Shown here in pieces: positions 9,274 through 18,641 of a DNA stretch of 64,000 bases. The notes under the pieces were generated by a model. The model saw only the letters and a list, made by a program, of their open reading frames with translations, searched no databases and had not been told where the DNA came from. The stretch spans positions 186,001 through 250,000 of the forward strand of contig NZ_MTCM01000003.1 of NCBI RefSeq assembly GCF_002000245.1. Reading direction: 5' to 3'. This DNA comes from Sphingobacterium sp. CZ-UAM (GTDB taxonomy: Bacteria > Bacteroidota > Bacteroidia > Sphingobacteriales > Sphingobacteriaceae). The position numbers and the translations under genes are program-made. Every line of letters begins with the position of its first letter. The stretch's first letter is position 1.

Positions 9274-10083
9274 TCAATTTTTGTATTCATTAATTTTCGA
9301 CATATAAACCGAAGGCCGAATACCCGTTACACGCGTAAAGATGTTACTGAAAGAAGATAATTCGCTATAGCCAATCCGCATAGCAATTTCCAGAATAGAA
9401 TAGGTATTTTCAGCCATTAGCTCCAAAGCTTTTGCAATACGTATAGCTCTTAAAAACCGGATATAGCTGATACCCATGTCTTCCTTAAAAAGTCGGGAAA
9501 GGGATCTACTGCTCATTCCAAATTGCGCCGCCACTTGGTCGATAGTAAAGGTTTGATCAATATACATGTTCAAATATCGGGCAATACGTCGAAGCTTTTC
9601 GCTTTTAGGATAAGGATGTTGCATAGGGAATGCATCTATCGGCGGACTCATCTCAGGAACAATAGCCATCATCGCCCGTAGTAAACAATACTTTGAATAG
9701 CTGGTCTTTCTGCTGATTCCACCTTCCCAATCCTTCGCGAACAAGAACATCTCTCGCATCAGGTCGTTGCTCAAAAATATATTGGGATCCAAAAGAACCG
9801 GATGAACTCCCTCCAGTTCTTTGAAGTAAAAGCTATACAAGTGAATATGCGAACTGGAACTCTCCAGATGATAAGCAGTATTCGCGGGAATCCACATGTA
9901 AAACCGACCCGGCAAATACCAATGTTTGGTGACAGTAAAAACATGTATAATACCACCATCCGCATAAAGTAATCGTGCTTTCTGATGTATATATTCACGG
10001 GGATCAATCCGATCTACATGTGTATGACACACATAAAAGTCGTATTGATTGTCGTCAATAGCCCTCAATTGCTCCTGTTCCAT
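9274..10083 (-). CDS. AraC-family transcriptional regulator
   Basis: DNA-binding activator of 269 residues. The C-terminal 100 residues carry the paired helix-turn-helix of AraC/XylS proteins: FTIDQVAAQFGMSSRSLSRLFKEDMG, then SILEIAMRIGYSELSSFSNIFTRVTGIRP. The first 150 residues are a cupin-like sensor region (VCHTHVDRIDPREY, HLESSSSHIHLYSF). It is divergent from the EmrA/MFS pair across a 270-nt gap and most likely controls that pump. Its stop lies 10 nt from the SNF2 stop, the two genes being convergent, with no obvious terminator between them. Confidence 0.9.
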   Translation of the reverse strand: MEQEQLRAIDDNQYDFYVCHTHVDRIDPREYIHQKARLLYADGGIIHVFTVTKHWYLPGRFYMWIPANTAYHLESSSSHIHLYSFYFKELEGVHPVLLDPNIFLSNDLMREMFLFAKDWEGGISRKTSYSKYCLLRAMMAIVPEMSPPIDAFPMQHPYPKSEKLRRIARYLNMYIDQTFTIDQVAAQFGMSSRSLSRLFKEDMGISYIRFLRAIRIAKALELMAENTYSILEIAMRIGYSELSSFSNIFTRVTGIRPSVYMSKINEYKN

Positions 10084-10354
10084 GATTTAAAATTACATTT
10101 TTTCGCAACATGGCGCAAATGAACAAATATCCGTCCGACTATACAAAACTAAACTCCCATCGACAGCAGTATCTTTGTAAACAGTTTCACTCCTTGCTTA
10201 CCGTTGTATCCTATACAGCGTATCCAGGCAATCTTGTTTTACGAACAATTTACCATCCTATTTGGAAATTGCCGATTGGAACATGGGACACAAATCATCC
10301 ATACCTTACCAGGGGAATGGACGAAAAAGCATTTAAATATTCATAAAAACAATA

Positions 10355-11404
10355 ATGGTTAAAGAAGAAAATAAAGATAAGACCAAGGGATTTAATAAAG
10401 TTTTAGTTGTATTTGCCGTGACCCTACTGCTCGTAGGGATCGGCATTTTGGGTAAACATATGCTATTTACTAGCCAGCACGTAACGACAAACGATGCTCA
10501 GATAGAACAGTATGTTACACCAGTTGCAAGTCGGATAGCAGGCTTTGTGAAAGAAGTCAGATTTGAAGAAAATCAATATGTGCATCGCGGCGACACCTTA
10601 TTACTCATCGATGCCAGCGAGTATCAAACCAAAGTAGATATGGCGAATGCCGAACTTCGAAGTAGTCAGCGGAATGCCGAAGTGATTGTCAAAAGCACAA
10701 ATGTCACCGCCAATAGTATTTCTGTCCAGAAAGCAAAATTAGAAGCTGCCAAAGTGAGTGTATGGCAAACGGAACAAGATTATAGACGATTTAAAAATTT
10801 GTTTGAAGCAGATGCTGTGGCCAAACAACAATACGATAATGCCAAGGCAGCATATGAAATTTCTTTGGCGCAACTCAATGCCTTACAGGAAGAATACACC
10901 GCTGCACAATTAAATACAAGCAAAGAAAAAGCCAACGAGCTACCTGCCAAAGCAAATATCGATATTAAACAAGCAGCAAAAAACAATGCGGAGGTCTTCC
11001 TTTCCTATACGATAGTGACTGCACCATACAACGGTTTTGTTGGGAAAAGAACAATCCAACCCGGACAATTTGTTAAAGAAGGACAAACTTTGGTCAATGT
11101 TGTCAGTGAAGAAAAATGGATAAATGCGAATTTTAGAGAGACCCAACTAGCGAATCTCGCCGAAGGTACCGAAGTGAATATACAAGTAGATGCCTTTCCA
11201 AATTTACATCTCAAAGGTATCATCCACTCCTTTTCTCCAGCCTCAGGGTCTAGATTTTCGGTCATACCTCAGGATAACGCAACCGGAAACTTCGTTAAAA
11301 TTGAACAGCGTATACCGATCAAAATTATCTTCTCACCAAAACAGGACTTAACAAAACTACGTGCTGGCATGAACGTCGTAGTTCATGCCGCTCATCAATC
11401 TTAA
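10355..11404 (+). CDS. EmrA/HlyD-type membrane fusion protein
   Basis: Periplasmic adaptor of a multidrug efflux pump, 349 residues. It has a single N-terminal membrane anchor at about residues 13-33, then a split lipoyl domain (VTPVASRIAGFVKEV and later YTIVTAPYNGFVGKR). A coiled-coil hairpin between them is rich in Ala, Gln and Lys (about 95-205), and a beta-barrel C-terminus follows. The QPGQFVKEGQTLVNVV segment is typical of EmrA. The next gene, an MFS permease, begins 6 nt downstream, so the two form an operon. No outer-membrane TolC-like partner is encoded here, so the pump would have to borrow one from elsewhere. Confidence 0.92.
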   Translation: MVKEENKDKTKGFNKVLVVFAVTLLLVGIGILGKHMLFTSQHVTTNDAQIEQYVTPVASRIAGFVKEVRFEENQYVHRGDTLLLIDASEYQTKVDMANAELRSSQRNAEVIVKSTNVTANSISVQKAKLEAAKVSVWQTEQDYRRFKNLFEADAVAKQQYDNAKAAYEISLAQLNALQEEYTAAQLNTSKEKANELPAKANIDIKQAAKNNAEVFLSYTIVTAPYNGFVGKRTIQPGQFVKEGQTLVNVVSEEKWINANFRETQLANLAEGTEVNIQVDAFPNLHLKGIIHSFSPASGSRFSVIPQDNATGNFVKIEQRIPIKIIFSPKQDLTKLRAGMNVVVHAAHQS

Positions 11405-11410
11405 TCATTC

Positions 11411-12988
11411 ATGAGTTCAAATACATCTTTATATTATAAGTGGGTACCCGAATGGATTAAACTTCCCATGATGATTTTGGCCATGTTTCCGCATCTCATG
11501 TTGATGTCCCTTTTTCATTCCAATACAGCTTTTACAGCTTCCACATTAGCCATCGAAATGGAGGATATACAGTATTTCCTTTCATTGATGTACGGTGCTA
11601 TTGTTGTAGCACTATTGATATTTAACCGGCTATTTGCATTCTTTCGGGTAAGGACATATATACTTTTGACCTGTACAGTATCCATCCTCATTCTATTAGC
11701 AATCTCCCTGACCAGAGACCCATTTGTCATTGCTGTGCTCAGAGTGATTGAAGGCATTTTCTGTGTACTTGAAGGGGCATGTTTTCTTCCCTTGCTGATG
11801 ATGCAAATCAGGCATTCCAAAAGTCGAACCATTGCTTATTTCTTCTTGTACACTTTTATGCTGACAGGTGGCACCATAACAACATCCCTTCTAAAAGAAA
11901 GTATTATGGATTATGGCTGGGAAGATATGATCCATGTTGTACTCTATTGGCATTTGATGGTCATCGCGATTGCATTACTACTCTTGAATAACAACAGATT
12001 AAGCCGAAAATTCCCACTTCATCAATTGGATCTAGCCAGCTGCCTCTTCCTGTTACTTTCGTTAAGTTGTGGTGCATATGTATTAATTTATGGCCGAAAA
12101 TATTATTGGTTCGAAAATGAGGCAATATCAATTAACCTCGCACTTTTCCTTATTTTTGGTGCACTGTTTATCATCAAACAACATCTCGTAAAACGACCAC
12201 TATTTCATTTTGAAATTTTGAGCTATAAGAACATTATTTTTGGTGTTATCCTATTTTTCCTATTTTATTTGATCCGAAGCAGCCTCAACAATGTCTACAC
12301 CGTCATGGCCAATGTATGGAAATGGCCCTGGCATTACATCGTCGATATCCAATACATTAATGTACTTGGGACCATAGTGGGAGTAGGTAGCTCAGGAGTA
12401 CTCTTACTGCGTGAAGTATCACCGAAATACATTTTCGGCCTGGGGTTCCTCCTGTTGACCACATCCTGCTTTTTGTTTGTTCCCACGTTCTACCCCGATA
12501 CCACAATTTGGGCCATAGGCCTGCCACTATTTATTCAGGGAATCGGACAGGGCTGGCTCTTTACACCACTTGTGATCTATATTATAACAGGGGTTGCTCC
12601 ACATCATGCGGGCAATGCAGGTTTAATGGGTACGACCGTTAGATTCTGGAGTACCAATATTGGTTTTGCGCTAATTCAGAACATCAGTTACACCTTAAAT
12701 CAAAAACATTTCATCCAGATCGAACAACACTTAAATATGAGCAATCCAATCACAGTCGCCTATTGGAGCGCTTTGGTCGAAAAATACTTGGGAACATCCA
12801 GCGATCAATTGGCCACTAATCTCGCCAGCAAAAGTTTACAGGCAACACTTAGTCAACAAGCATCTCTGGTCAGTAATATGGAAATATTTACTTATCTCGG
12901 GATATTGGGAGCATTCATCACACTGATCATTTTTCTATTTACCCCAGCTAAAGCAATATTCATGCGGTTGCGGATTTCATACCTATAA
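11411..12988 (+). CDS. MFS permease, EmrB-like partner of the fusion protein
   Basis: Inner-membrane major-facilitator transporter of 525 residues with about 14 hydrophobic segments, consistent with the DHA2/EmrB class that pairs with EmrA proteins. It is divergent: the first helices (PMMILAMFPHLMLMSLF) lack the usual DxTIVNVALP motif of EmrB, and the assignment rests on topology, length and operon context. The loop GVAPHHAGNAGLMGTTVRFWSTNIGF corresponds to the conserved helix region that in EmrB carries the RQxGGSxG motif. It starts 6 nt after the fusion protein and ends at a bidirectional terminator. The exported compound is unknown. Confidence 0.85.
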   Translation: MSSNTSLYYKWVPEWIKLPMMILAMFPHLMLMSLFHSNTAFTASTLAIEMEDIQYFLSLMYGAIVVALLIFNRLFAFFRVRTYILLTCTVSILILLAISLTRDPFVIAVLRVIEGIFCVLEGACFLPLLMMQIRHSKSRTIAYFFLYTFMLTGGTITTSLLKESIMDYGWEDMIHVVLYWHLMVIAIALLLLNNNRLSRKFPLHQLDLASCLFLLLSLSCGAYVLIYGRKYYWFENEAISINLALFLIFGALFIIKQHLVKRPLFHFEILSYKNIIFGVILFFLFYLIRSSLNNVYTVMANVWKWPWHYIVDIQYINVLGTIVGVGSSGVLLLREVSPKYIFGLGFLLLTTSCFLFVPTFYPDTTIWAIGLPLFIQGIGQGWLFTPLVIYIITGVAPHHAGNAGLMGTTVRFWSTNIGFALIQNISYTLNQKHFIQIEQHLNMSNPITVAYWSALVEKYLGTSSDQLATNLASKSLQATLSQQASLVSNMEIFTYLGILGAFITLIIFLFTPAKAIFMRLRISYL

Positions 12989-13024
12989 AAAAAGCTGTTG
13001 CAATAAGTTGCAACAGCTTTTTTT
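12987..13024. terminator. Bidirectional intrinsic terminator
   Basis: Perfect inverted repeat (GCTGTTGCAA at 12994-13003, TTGCAACAGC at 13008-13017), 4-nt loop, A-run on the left and T-run on the right. It serves the convergent MFS permease gene and gltX. Confidence 0.9.
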
Positions 13025-13045
13025 ACAATATATATACTGTAGTGT

Positions 13046-14566
13046 TTAAGCGTCAAATTCCTGAAGTGCTTTCTTTATGCGCTCAATGACTTCACGCTGT
13101 CCAAGTAATTCAACAATCTGGAAAACATCAGGACCAAATTTTCCACCAACCAGCATAATCCGGAATGGCATCATCAACTCGCCTATCTTCATCCCCGAGT
13201 TTTGAATTGCTTCTTTAAAGAATGATTCAAGCTCCGCTGCTTTCCATTCTGTAAAGCCTTCAAATGATGTCACTATATTTTCAAAGAATGCTGTCTTTTC
13301 AGTTGACCATTTTGGTTTTACCGCATTCAGATCGTATTCGGCTGGCTGTACAAAAAAGAAAGAAGCCTGAGTCCAAAAATCCTCTACAAAAGTTAATCGC
13401 TCTTTGACGGCAGCCAAAACACGGTTCACATAAGCATCCTCTACTTTGATCTGATGTTGAGCCAATACATCATTGATCTGAGGTAATAAAGAATCACTTG
13501 AAGAACGTTTAATCCATTCGTGATTGAACCATTTTGCCTTCTCAAAATCAAACTTTGCTCCAGCTTTGCTGATACGGTCAACGCTGAATTTTTGGATCAA
13601 CTCCTCCAAAGAAAATAGCTCTTGTTCTGTACCATCGTTCCAACCCAATACACCAAGCATATTGACAAAAGCTTCTGGCAGGAATCCCATTTCACGGAAT
13701 CCCTTTGTTGTATCACCCGATTTTGCATCTGTCCAATTCATGGCATATACAGGAAATCCTAAACGGTCACCATCGCGTTTGCTTAATTTTCCATTTCCAT
13801 CCGGCTTCAGGATTAACGGAAGATGCGCCCATTGCGGCATGCTGTCAGCCCAACCTAGGTATTCCCATAACAGCACATGAATCGGTGCTGAAGGCAACCA
13901 TTCTTCGCCACGGAAAACATGTGAGATCTCCATCGCCTTATCATCCACAACCACGGCTAAGTGATAGGTTGGCATTCCATCCGCTTTAAGCAGCACCTTA
14001 TCATCGACAAGATTGGTATCAAAAGCGACTTTACCACGGATCATATCGGTGAAAGACACTGTTTCATCTGTTGGGATCTTTATTCGTATAGTATGCGGTG
14101 TGCTGGAATCTAGTAATTGTTGCGTTTCGGCCTCACTCAAGCTCAAAGAATTACGCAATTGCAGCCTGTTTTCGTGGCTATAACGGAAATTAGGTTGTAG
14201 CTTACGCTGCTCTTCCAGTTCCTCCGCAGTATCAAACGCATAATAAGCATATCCGTCTGCAATCAACTGTTCAGCAAATTTGCGGTACGACGGTTTTCGT
14301 TCACTTTGACGGTAAGGGCCATATTGACCACCCTGTAATGGGCTTTCATCCGGAGACAGACCACACCACGCTAAACATTCGTTGATATATTCTTCGGCCC
14401 CAGGGACAAAACGGGTTTGGTCCGTGTCTTCGACACGTAAAATAAAATCTCCTTTATGCTGACGAGCATAGAGAAAATTAAACAATGCTGTACGTACGCC
14501 TCCAAGGTGCAAACCACCAGTAGGACTCGGTGCAAATCGCACCCTTACTCTTCTTTCTGAACTCAT
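13046..14566 (-). CDS. gltX: Glutamyl-tRNA synthetase
   Basis: Class I aminoacyl-tRNA synthetase that charges tRNA-Glu (in some lineages also tRNA-Gln). The HIGH-type motif is HLGG at residues 20-23 in FAPSPTGGLHLGG, and the KMSKS-type motif is KLSKRDG near residue 260. The anticodon-binding C-terminus follows. The length of 506 residues is normal. The start at 14566 gives MSSERRVRVRFAPSPTG, leaving the expected short lead before the Rossmann fold. It is divergent from the histidine kinase gene and convergent with the MFS permease. Confidence 0.97.
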   Translation of the reverse strand: MSSERRVRVRFAPSPTGGLHLGGVRTALFNFLYARQHKGDFILRVEDTDQTRFVPGAEEYINECLAWCGLSPDESPLQGGQYGPYRQSERKPSYRKFAEQLIADGYAYYAFDTAEELEEQRKLQPNFRYSHENRLQLRNSLSLSEAETQQLLDSSTPHTIRIKIPTDETVSFTDMIRGKVAFDTNLVDDKVLLKADGMPTYHLAVVVDDKAMEISHVFRGEEWLPSAPIHVLLWEYLGWADSMPQWAHLPLILKPDGNGKLSKRDGDRLGFPVYAMNWTDAKSGDTTKGFREMGFLPEAFVNMLGVLGWNDGTEQELFSLEELIQKFSVDRISKAGAKFDFEKAKWFNHEWIKRSSSDSLLPQINDVLAQHQIKVEDAYVNRVLAAVKERLTFVEDFWTQASFFFVQPAEYDLNAVKPKWSTEKTAFFENIVTSFEGFTEWKAAELESFFKEAIQNSGMKIGELMMPFRIMLVGGKFGPDVFQIVELLGQREVIERIKKALQEFDA

Positions 14567-14685
14567 GCGGCAAAATTACCACAAAATTTTTGATTTGGAT
14601 AACAGGATGACTCTCAAGGTCAAATAAAAGTGCAAAAAACAGACATTTATTCATTAATTTGCAATAGAGTACAACATACAGAATC

Positions 14686-15915
14686 ATGAAATCCTCTCAG
14701 ATAAGCCAACAGCGTTGGAAATTTATTTTGCTCATCTTTGCGGCAATTATTGCCATTGCATCATTGGTTTATACCAATTATCTTGTTCGTAACCTTGCCC
14801 ATGCCGAACGTTCAAAGGCAGAAGTATGGGCTATGAGTACCAAAAATATCATGACTATGCCCGACGTAGACGATGAATTCATCACATTCATCTACGCGGT
14901 CAGAGATAGTTTAAATTTGCCGGCAATTATTACTGACGATAAAAACGATATTATTTTTTGGCGTAATCTGGATTCAACCAAGACTAATATTAAGCCGATT
15001 CAGAATGATAGTGTTACAAATGAACTGGATTACGACCCCGCATATTTTCAGAAACAGCTCGCCTTTATGAAAAAGAGTCATCCGCCCATTACCCTTGAAT
15101 TGGAAAATGGCCAAAAATGGCATGTTTACTATAAAGATTCCTGGTTTCTGCAACAATTGCGGGTATTTCCCTATGTTCAATTGTCACTGATCGCCCTCTT
15201 CCTGATTATAGCTTATACCGTTTTCAATTCCATTAGAAAATCCGAGCAGAATCTAGTCTGGGTGGGACTGACCAAAGAGGCCGCTCACCAATTGGGGACT
15301 CCAATATCATCCTTAATGGGTTGGTTAGAGCTTATCAGGATCAAATTTGACGCGGAACAAGACGATACACTCAATGAAATGGAAAATGATATTAAAAGAT
15401 TGGAAATTGTCGCTGATCGTTTTTCAAAAATAGGCTCAACACCGGTGCTGACCAATCACAATCTCTATGATGTGATCAAAAATTACATCGATTATTTCCG
15501 CATACGGACCAGTAACAAGATCATATTCGAATTATATGGCGATAAGCACGTGGAGGCCAAACTCAATATTCCGCTCTTCGATTGGATCATTGAAAATTTA
15601 TTGAAAAACGGCGTAAATGCTATTGGCACAGAGGGAAAGATAACTGTTAATATTTCACAAAATATTGCGAAAGAAGAAATTTTTATAGACATTAGTGATA
15701 CGGGCAAGGGAATTCCAAGATCAAATTTTGAATCTGTCTTCCAGCCAGGTTTTACAACACGCAAAAGAGGTTGGGGACTTGGTCTTAGCCTAACCAAACG
15801 AATGGTACGATATCACCAAGGACAAATCTTTGTTAAAGAATCTGAAATAGGTAAAGGAACAACATTTCGAATAATCTTAAAAAGCAACTTAAAATATGAA
15901 GCCACTCAAATCTGA
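14686..15915 (+). CDS. Orphan sensor histidine kinase
   Basis: Membrane-bound histidine kinase of 409 residues. One membrane segment lies at about 11-31 and a second at about 163-183, enclosing a periplasmic sensor region of about 130 residues. Downstream are the phosphoacceptor His201 (EAAHQLGTPISS), the N box (NLLKNGVNAIG, about 303), G1 (DTGKGIP, about 338) and G2 (GWGLGLSL, about 361). No HAMP domain is obvious between helix 2 and the His box. No response regulator lies nearby. The last 20 nt overlap the DinB-like gene, so it heads a three-gene overlapping set. What it senses is unknown. Confidence 0.9.
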   Translation: MKSSQISQQRWKFILLIFAAIIAIASLVYTNYLVRNLAHAERSKAEVWAMSTKNIMTMPDVDDEFITFIYAVRDSLNLPAIITDDKNDIIFWRNLDSTKTNIKPIQNDSVTNELDYDPAYFQKQLAFMKKSHPPITLELENGQKWHVYYKDSWFLQQLRVFPYVQLSLIALFLIIAYTVFNSIRKSEQNLVWVGLTKEAAHQLGTPISSLMGWLELIRIKFDAEQDDTLNEMENDIKRLEIVADRFSKIGSTPVLTNHNLYDVIKNYIDYFRIRTSNKIIFELYGDKHVEAKLNIPLFDWIIENLLKNGVNAIGTEGKITVNISQNIAKEEIFIDISDTGKGIPRSNFESVFQPGFTTRKRGWGLGLSLTKRMVRYHQGQIFVKESEIGKGTTFRIILKSNLKYEATQI

Positions 15916-16444
15916 CGAATATCCGGCAGTCTACGCACCTTATATTGAGACTGTAGTCGATAACGTATTAGATGCATTGGAAGAACAGACGCTCTCCTTT
16001 CCTGCATTTCTGGACGCTATTCCAGAAGAAAGAGGCAATTTCAAATATGCCGAAGATAAATGGACCATCAAAGAGGTCGTCGGACATGTCATCGATAATG
16101 AACGGATCATGGCCTACCGTGCGTTACGTTTTTCGCGCAATGACCTGAAAGAGCTCGCAGGGTATGACCAAGACTACCTTATTCAATATTCCCGCTACAA
16201 TGACCGGACATTGGAAAGTCTAAGTAAAGAATTTACTTATTTACGCAAGGCCAACCTGATGCTGTTCAAAAGCTTTAACGATGTAGAATTAGAACGCAAA
16301 GGCATGGCCTCAGAACGACTCACCAGTGTCAAAGCATTATTATATGTGATTGCAGGGCATCTCAATCATCACCGTATCATCATTCAGGAACGTTATTTAA
16401 ATTCAGACGATGTCAAAAATTTGGTTTCAGCCTTACAGCATTGA
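15896..16444 (+). CDS. DinB-superfamily protein
   Basis: A 182-residue four-helix-bundle protein of the DinB/YfiT metalloenzyme superfamily. Members include thiol-dependent transferases using mycothiol or bacillithiol. Three candidate metal-binding histidines are visible: His in VVGHVIDNERIM and two in GHLNHHRIII. The core WTIKEVVGHVIDNERIMAYR is diagnostic. Its ATG lies inside the end of the kinase gene (20-nt overlap) and its end overlaps the thioesterase gene by 35 nt, implying coupled translation. It has no signal peptide, so it is cytoplasmic. The substrate cannot be told from sequence. Confidence 0.85.
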   Translation: MKPLKSDEYPAVYAPYIETVVDNVLDALEEQTLSFPAFLDAIPEERGNFKYAEDKWTIKEVVGHVIDNERIMAYRALRFSRNDLKELAGYDQDYLIQYSRYNDRTLESLSKEFTYLRKANLMLFKSFNDVELERKGMASERLTSVKALLYVIAGHLNHHRIIIQERYLNSDDVKNLVSALQH

Positions 16445-16835
16445 GGAAATAAATGTCTTTTTCAATAAATACCTCTCAGGTTTATTGGAAATCAGGGCAA
16501 CCGAAATAGATGATAATGGTATTACGGCAACCATGCCCGTTACAGACAATGTAAAGCAGCCGCATGGCATCCTACATGGGGGTGCATCTGTAGTACTCGC
16601 AGAATCTTTAGGGAGTATTGCTTCTAATTTGGTGGTTGACCCCGACAAATATCGTGGCGTAGGTCTCGAAGTAAACGCCAATCACATCCGACCGGTGAGC
16701 AGTGGAATCATCACCGCAAAATGTAGCCCGATACATATAGGTCGGTCAACCCATATCTGGGAGATAAAAATGTATGACCGCTTCAATAAACTGAATTGTA
16801 TCTCAAGACTTACAGTAGCCATCGTGCCAAAATAA
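16410..16835 (+). CDS. PaaI-type hotdog thioesterase
   Basis: Hotdog-fold acyl-CoA thioesterase of 141 residues. The signature QPHGILHGGASVVLAESLGS contains the HGG turn and the catalytic acidic residue. LEVNANHIRPVSSG and GRSTHIWEIKMYD complete the fold. The closest functional types are PaaI and the 1,4-dihydroxy-2-naphthoyl-CoA thioesterase of menaquinone synthesis. The second fits a menaquinone-using organism but cannot be separated from the first without a tree. Its start lies within the DinB-like gene. A hairpin terminator follows about 60 nt after the stop. Confidence 0.87.
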   Translation: MSKIWFQPYSIEEINVFFNKYLSGLLEIRATEIDDNGITATMPVTDNVKQPHGILHGGASVVLAESLGSIASNLVVDPDKYRGVGLEVNANHIRPVSSGIITAKCSPIHIGRSTHIWEIKMYDRFNKLNCISRLTVAIVPK

Positions 16836-16896
16836 GCACCGATTTGCTAACTCGATTTATCAATCCCATGTAATTCGAAATCAACAATATTTGCAA

Positions 16897-16937
16897 CAAA
16901 AGAAGAATAATTTTTACAATTTATTCTTCTTTTTTTT
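16897..16937 (+). terminator. Intrinsic terminator of the kinase-DinB-thioesterase set
   Basis: Perfect 13-bp inverted repeat (16898-16910 with 16921-16933), 10-nt loop, then a run of T. The stem is A/T-rich. Confidence 0.75.
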
Positions 16938-17115
16938 GCCAAATAATTATCAAAATACCACTTTATTTATTTCCGATATTCAAGAAAATTAAGTAGTCTT
17001 GTAAGATGGATCATTTAAAAATCATCAAAAATAGCATGCAATCGTTTGTCTAACGTTACTTTTTTGACAGATTCCAATCCATGAACGATAACTTAACTAA
17101 AATATAATTAAAAAA

Positions 17116-18408
17116 ATGACCACTAATCCTAATTCGGGTAAAACAGCAATAGTTCCTATGCTCATTTGCTGTGCATTATTTTTTATTCTGGGGTATATCA
17201 CCTGGGCTAATGGGGCGTTGATTCCATTTGTACGACTAGCATTTAATTTGGAGACAGATACACAAGCATTTTTAATCCTTTTTGCATCGTATATTGCCTA
17301 TTTCTTCCTTGCATTGCCAAGTTCATGGATCCTGGGCAAAATAGGGTTTAAAAATGGTCTTGTAGCCAGCTTGGTCTTAATTATTATTGGTGCACTTATC
17401 ATTATTCCGGCGGCATCCAACTTGAGCTATCAGCTCTTCCTTGTTGCGATCTTTGTTCAGGCCTCAGGTATGGCCTTATTGCAGACAGCAATTAATCCTT
17501 ACCTCAGTATCATTGGGCCCATAGAAAGTGCCGCCCAACGGATTTCTATCGTAGGTATTTTCAATAAAACAGCGGGCATGATTGTACCAGTGGTTTTGGG
17601 AAGTATCCTATTAAAAGATTACGACAGTATTTCCAGCAGAATCAAAGAACTTAAAGCTGGAGCAGAGCATGATGCTTTACTCGCAGAATTATCCGAAAGG
17701 CTTCACGGTCCTTATATCGGTGTAGCTATTGGCGTAGCCATTCTTGCTATTGTCGTATTTGCGGTAAAAATGCCAGAGGTTGATGTCAATAAGGAAGAAG
17801 AAACAACAGATGAAGTGACAATTACAGGAACAAAAAAGACAAGCATCTTCCAGTTTCCGCATTTATTTTTAGGGTTTTTAGCTATTTTCTTCTGTGTAGC
17901 AGTAGAAGTGATGGCAGGTGATATCATCGGAACTTATGGCAGATTATTATCTCTTCCACCATTTTTTGTTAAGTATGGTACAACTTTCACATTGGTATGT
18001 ATGTTAGTTGGTTATTTCATTGGTATTATTTCTATTCCAAAATTTGTATCGCAACAAACTGCTTTACGTATCTGTACAATTGTGGGAATTACTTTCACCG
18101 CCATTTCCGCGTTCTCTACAGGACTAACCTCTTATATCTTTGTTGCCCTATTAGGTGTAGCAAATTCATTGATGTGGCCAGCAATTTTCCCACTTGGAAT
18201 AAAAGGATTAGGTCGTTTTACAAAGACAGGCTCGGGTATTATGATTATGGGTATAGCCGGGGGCGCAATCTGGCCTTTGATATATGGCTATTTAAAAGAC
18301 ACCTTACATGTTGATTTCCAGCATGCATTTCTCTATGCAATGGTTCCGGCATATCTATATATCCTATTCTTTGCAGCCAAAGGACATAAAATTGGCAAAG
18401 AAAACTAA
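17116..18408 (+). CDS. FHS-family sugar MFS transporter (FucP/GlcP-like)
   Basis: Inner-membrane proton-driven sugar transporter of the fucose-glucose-galactose (FHS) family, 430 residues with 12 predicted helices. The helix-1 signature FFILGYITWANGALIPF and QTAINPYLSIIGP in helix 4-5 are characteristic. In the Bacteroidota this family includes glucose/galactose, fucose and N-acetylglucosamine (NagP-type) carriers. Sequence alone does not fix the sugar. It stands alone between two terminators, far from the aminosugar genes at 35-63 kb, so a link with them is only possible. Confidence 0.9.
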   Translation: MTTNPNSGKTAIVPMLICCALFFILGYITWANGALIPFVRLAFNLETDTQAFLILFASYIAYFFLALPSSWILGKIGFKNGLVASLVLIIIGALIIIPAASNLSYQLFLVAIFVQASGMALLQTAINPYLSIIGPIESAAQRISIVGIFNKTAGMIVPVVLGSILLKDYDSISSRIKELKAGAEHDALLAELSERLHGPYIGVAIGVAILAIVVFAVKMPEVDVNKEEETTDEVTITGTKKTSIFQFPHLFLGFLAIFFCVAVEVMAGDIIGTYGRLLSLPPFFVKYGTTFTLVCMLVGYFIGIISIPKFVSQQTALRICTIVGITFTAISAFSTGLTSYIFVALLGVANSLMWPAIFPLGIKGLGRFTKTGSGIMIMGIAGGAIWPLIYGYLKDTLHVDFQHAFLYAMVPAYLYILFFAAKGHKIGKEN

Positions 18409-18432
18409 TATCAAAACGAATATTATTATAAC

Positions 18433-18463
18433 AAAGGGCATCTAAAAAAATAGATGCCCTTTT
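18433..18463 (+). terminator. Intrinsic terminator of the sugar transporter
   Basis: Stem AAAGGGCATCTA (18433-18444) with TAGATGCCCTTT (18451-18462), A-rich loop, then T. It lies about 25 nt past the transporter stop. Confidence 0.85.
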
Positions 18464-18641
18464 GTGTGAAATTCTTCCTATTTTTAAGTGATGAATCTAG
18501 GTGCTTTTACGACAGAATTCAAGGTATGTGCCGCAATGCAAAGTGCATCATTCGAAATAAACGAGCCTTAGCCATTAATTCGCAAATTCATATTCAATTA
18601 ATAATCGAGCGCTTGAGCTCACAAAGTAATTAGCTAACAAA

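Noticed and set aside
10110..10346. 78-codon open frame between the AraC gene and the emrA-like gene
   Set aside because: It fills the divergent promoter region, has no recognisable motif and its composition is irregular. More likely regulatory sequence than a gene.
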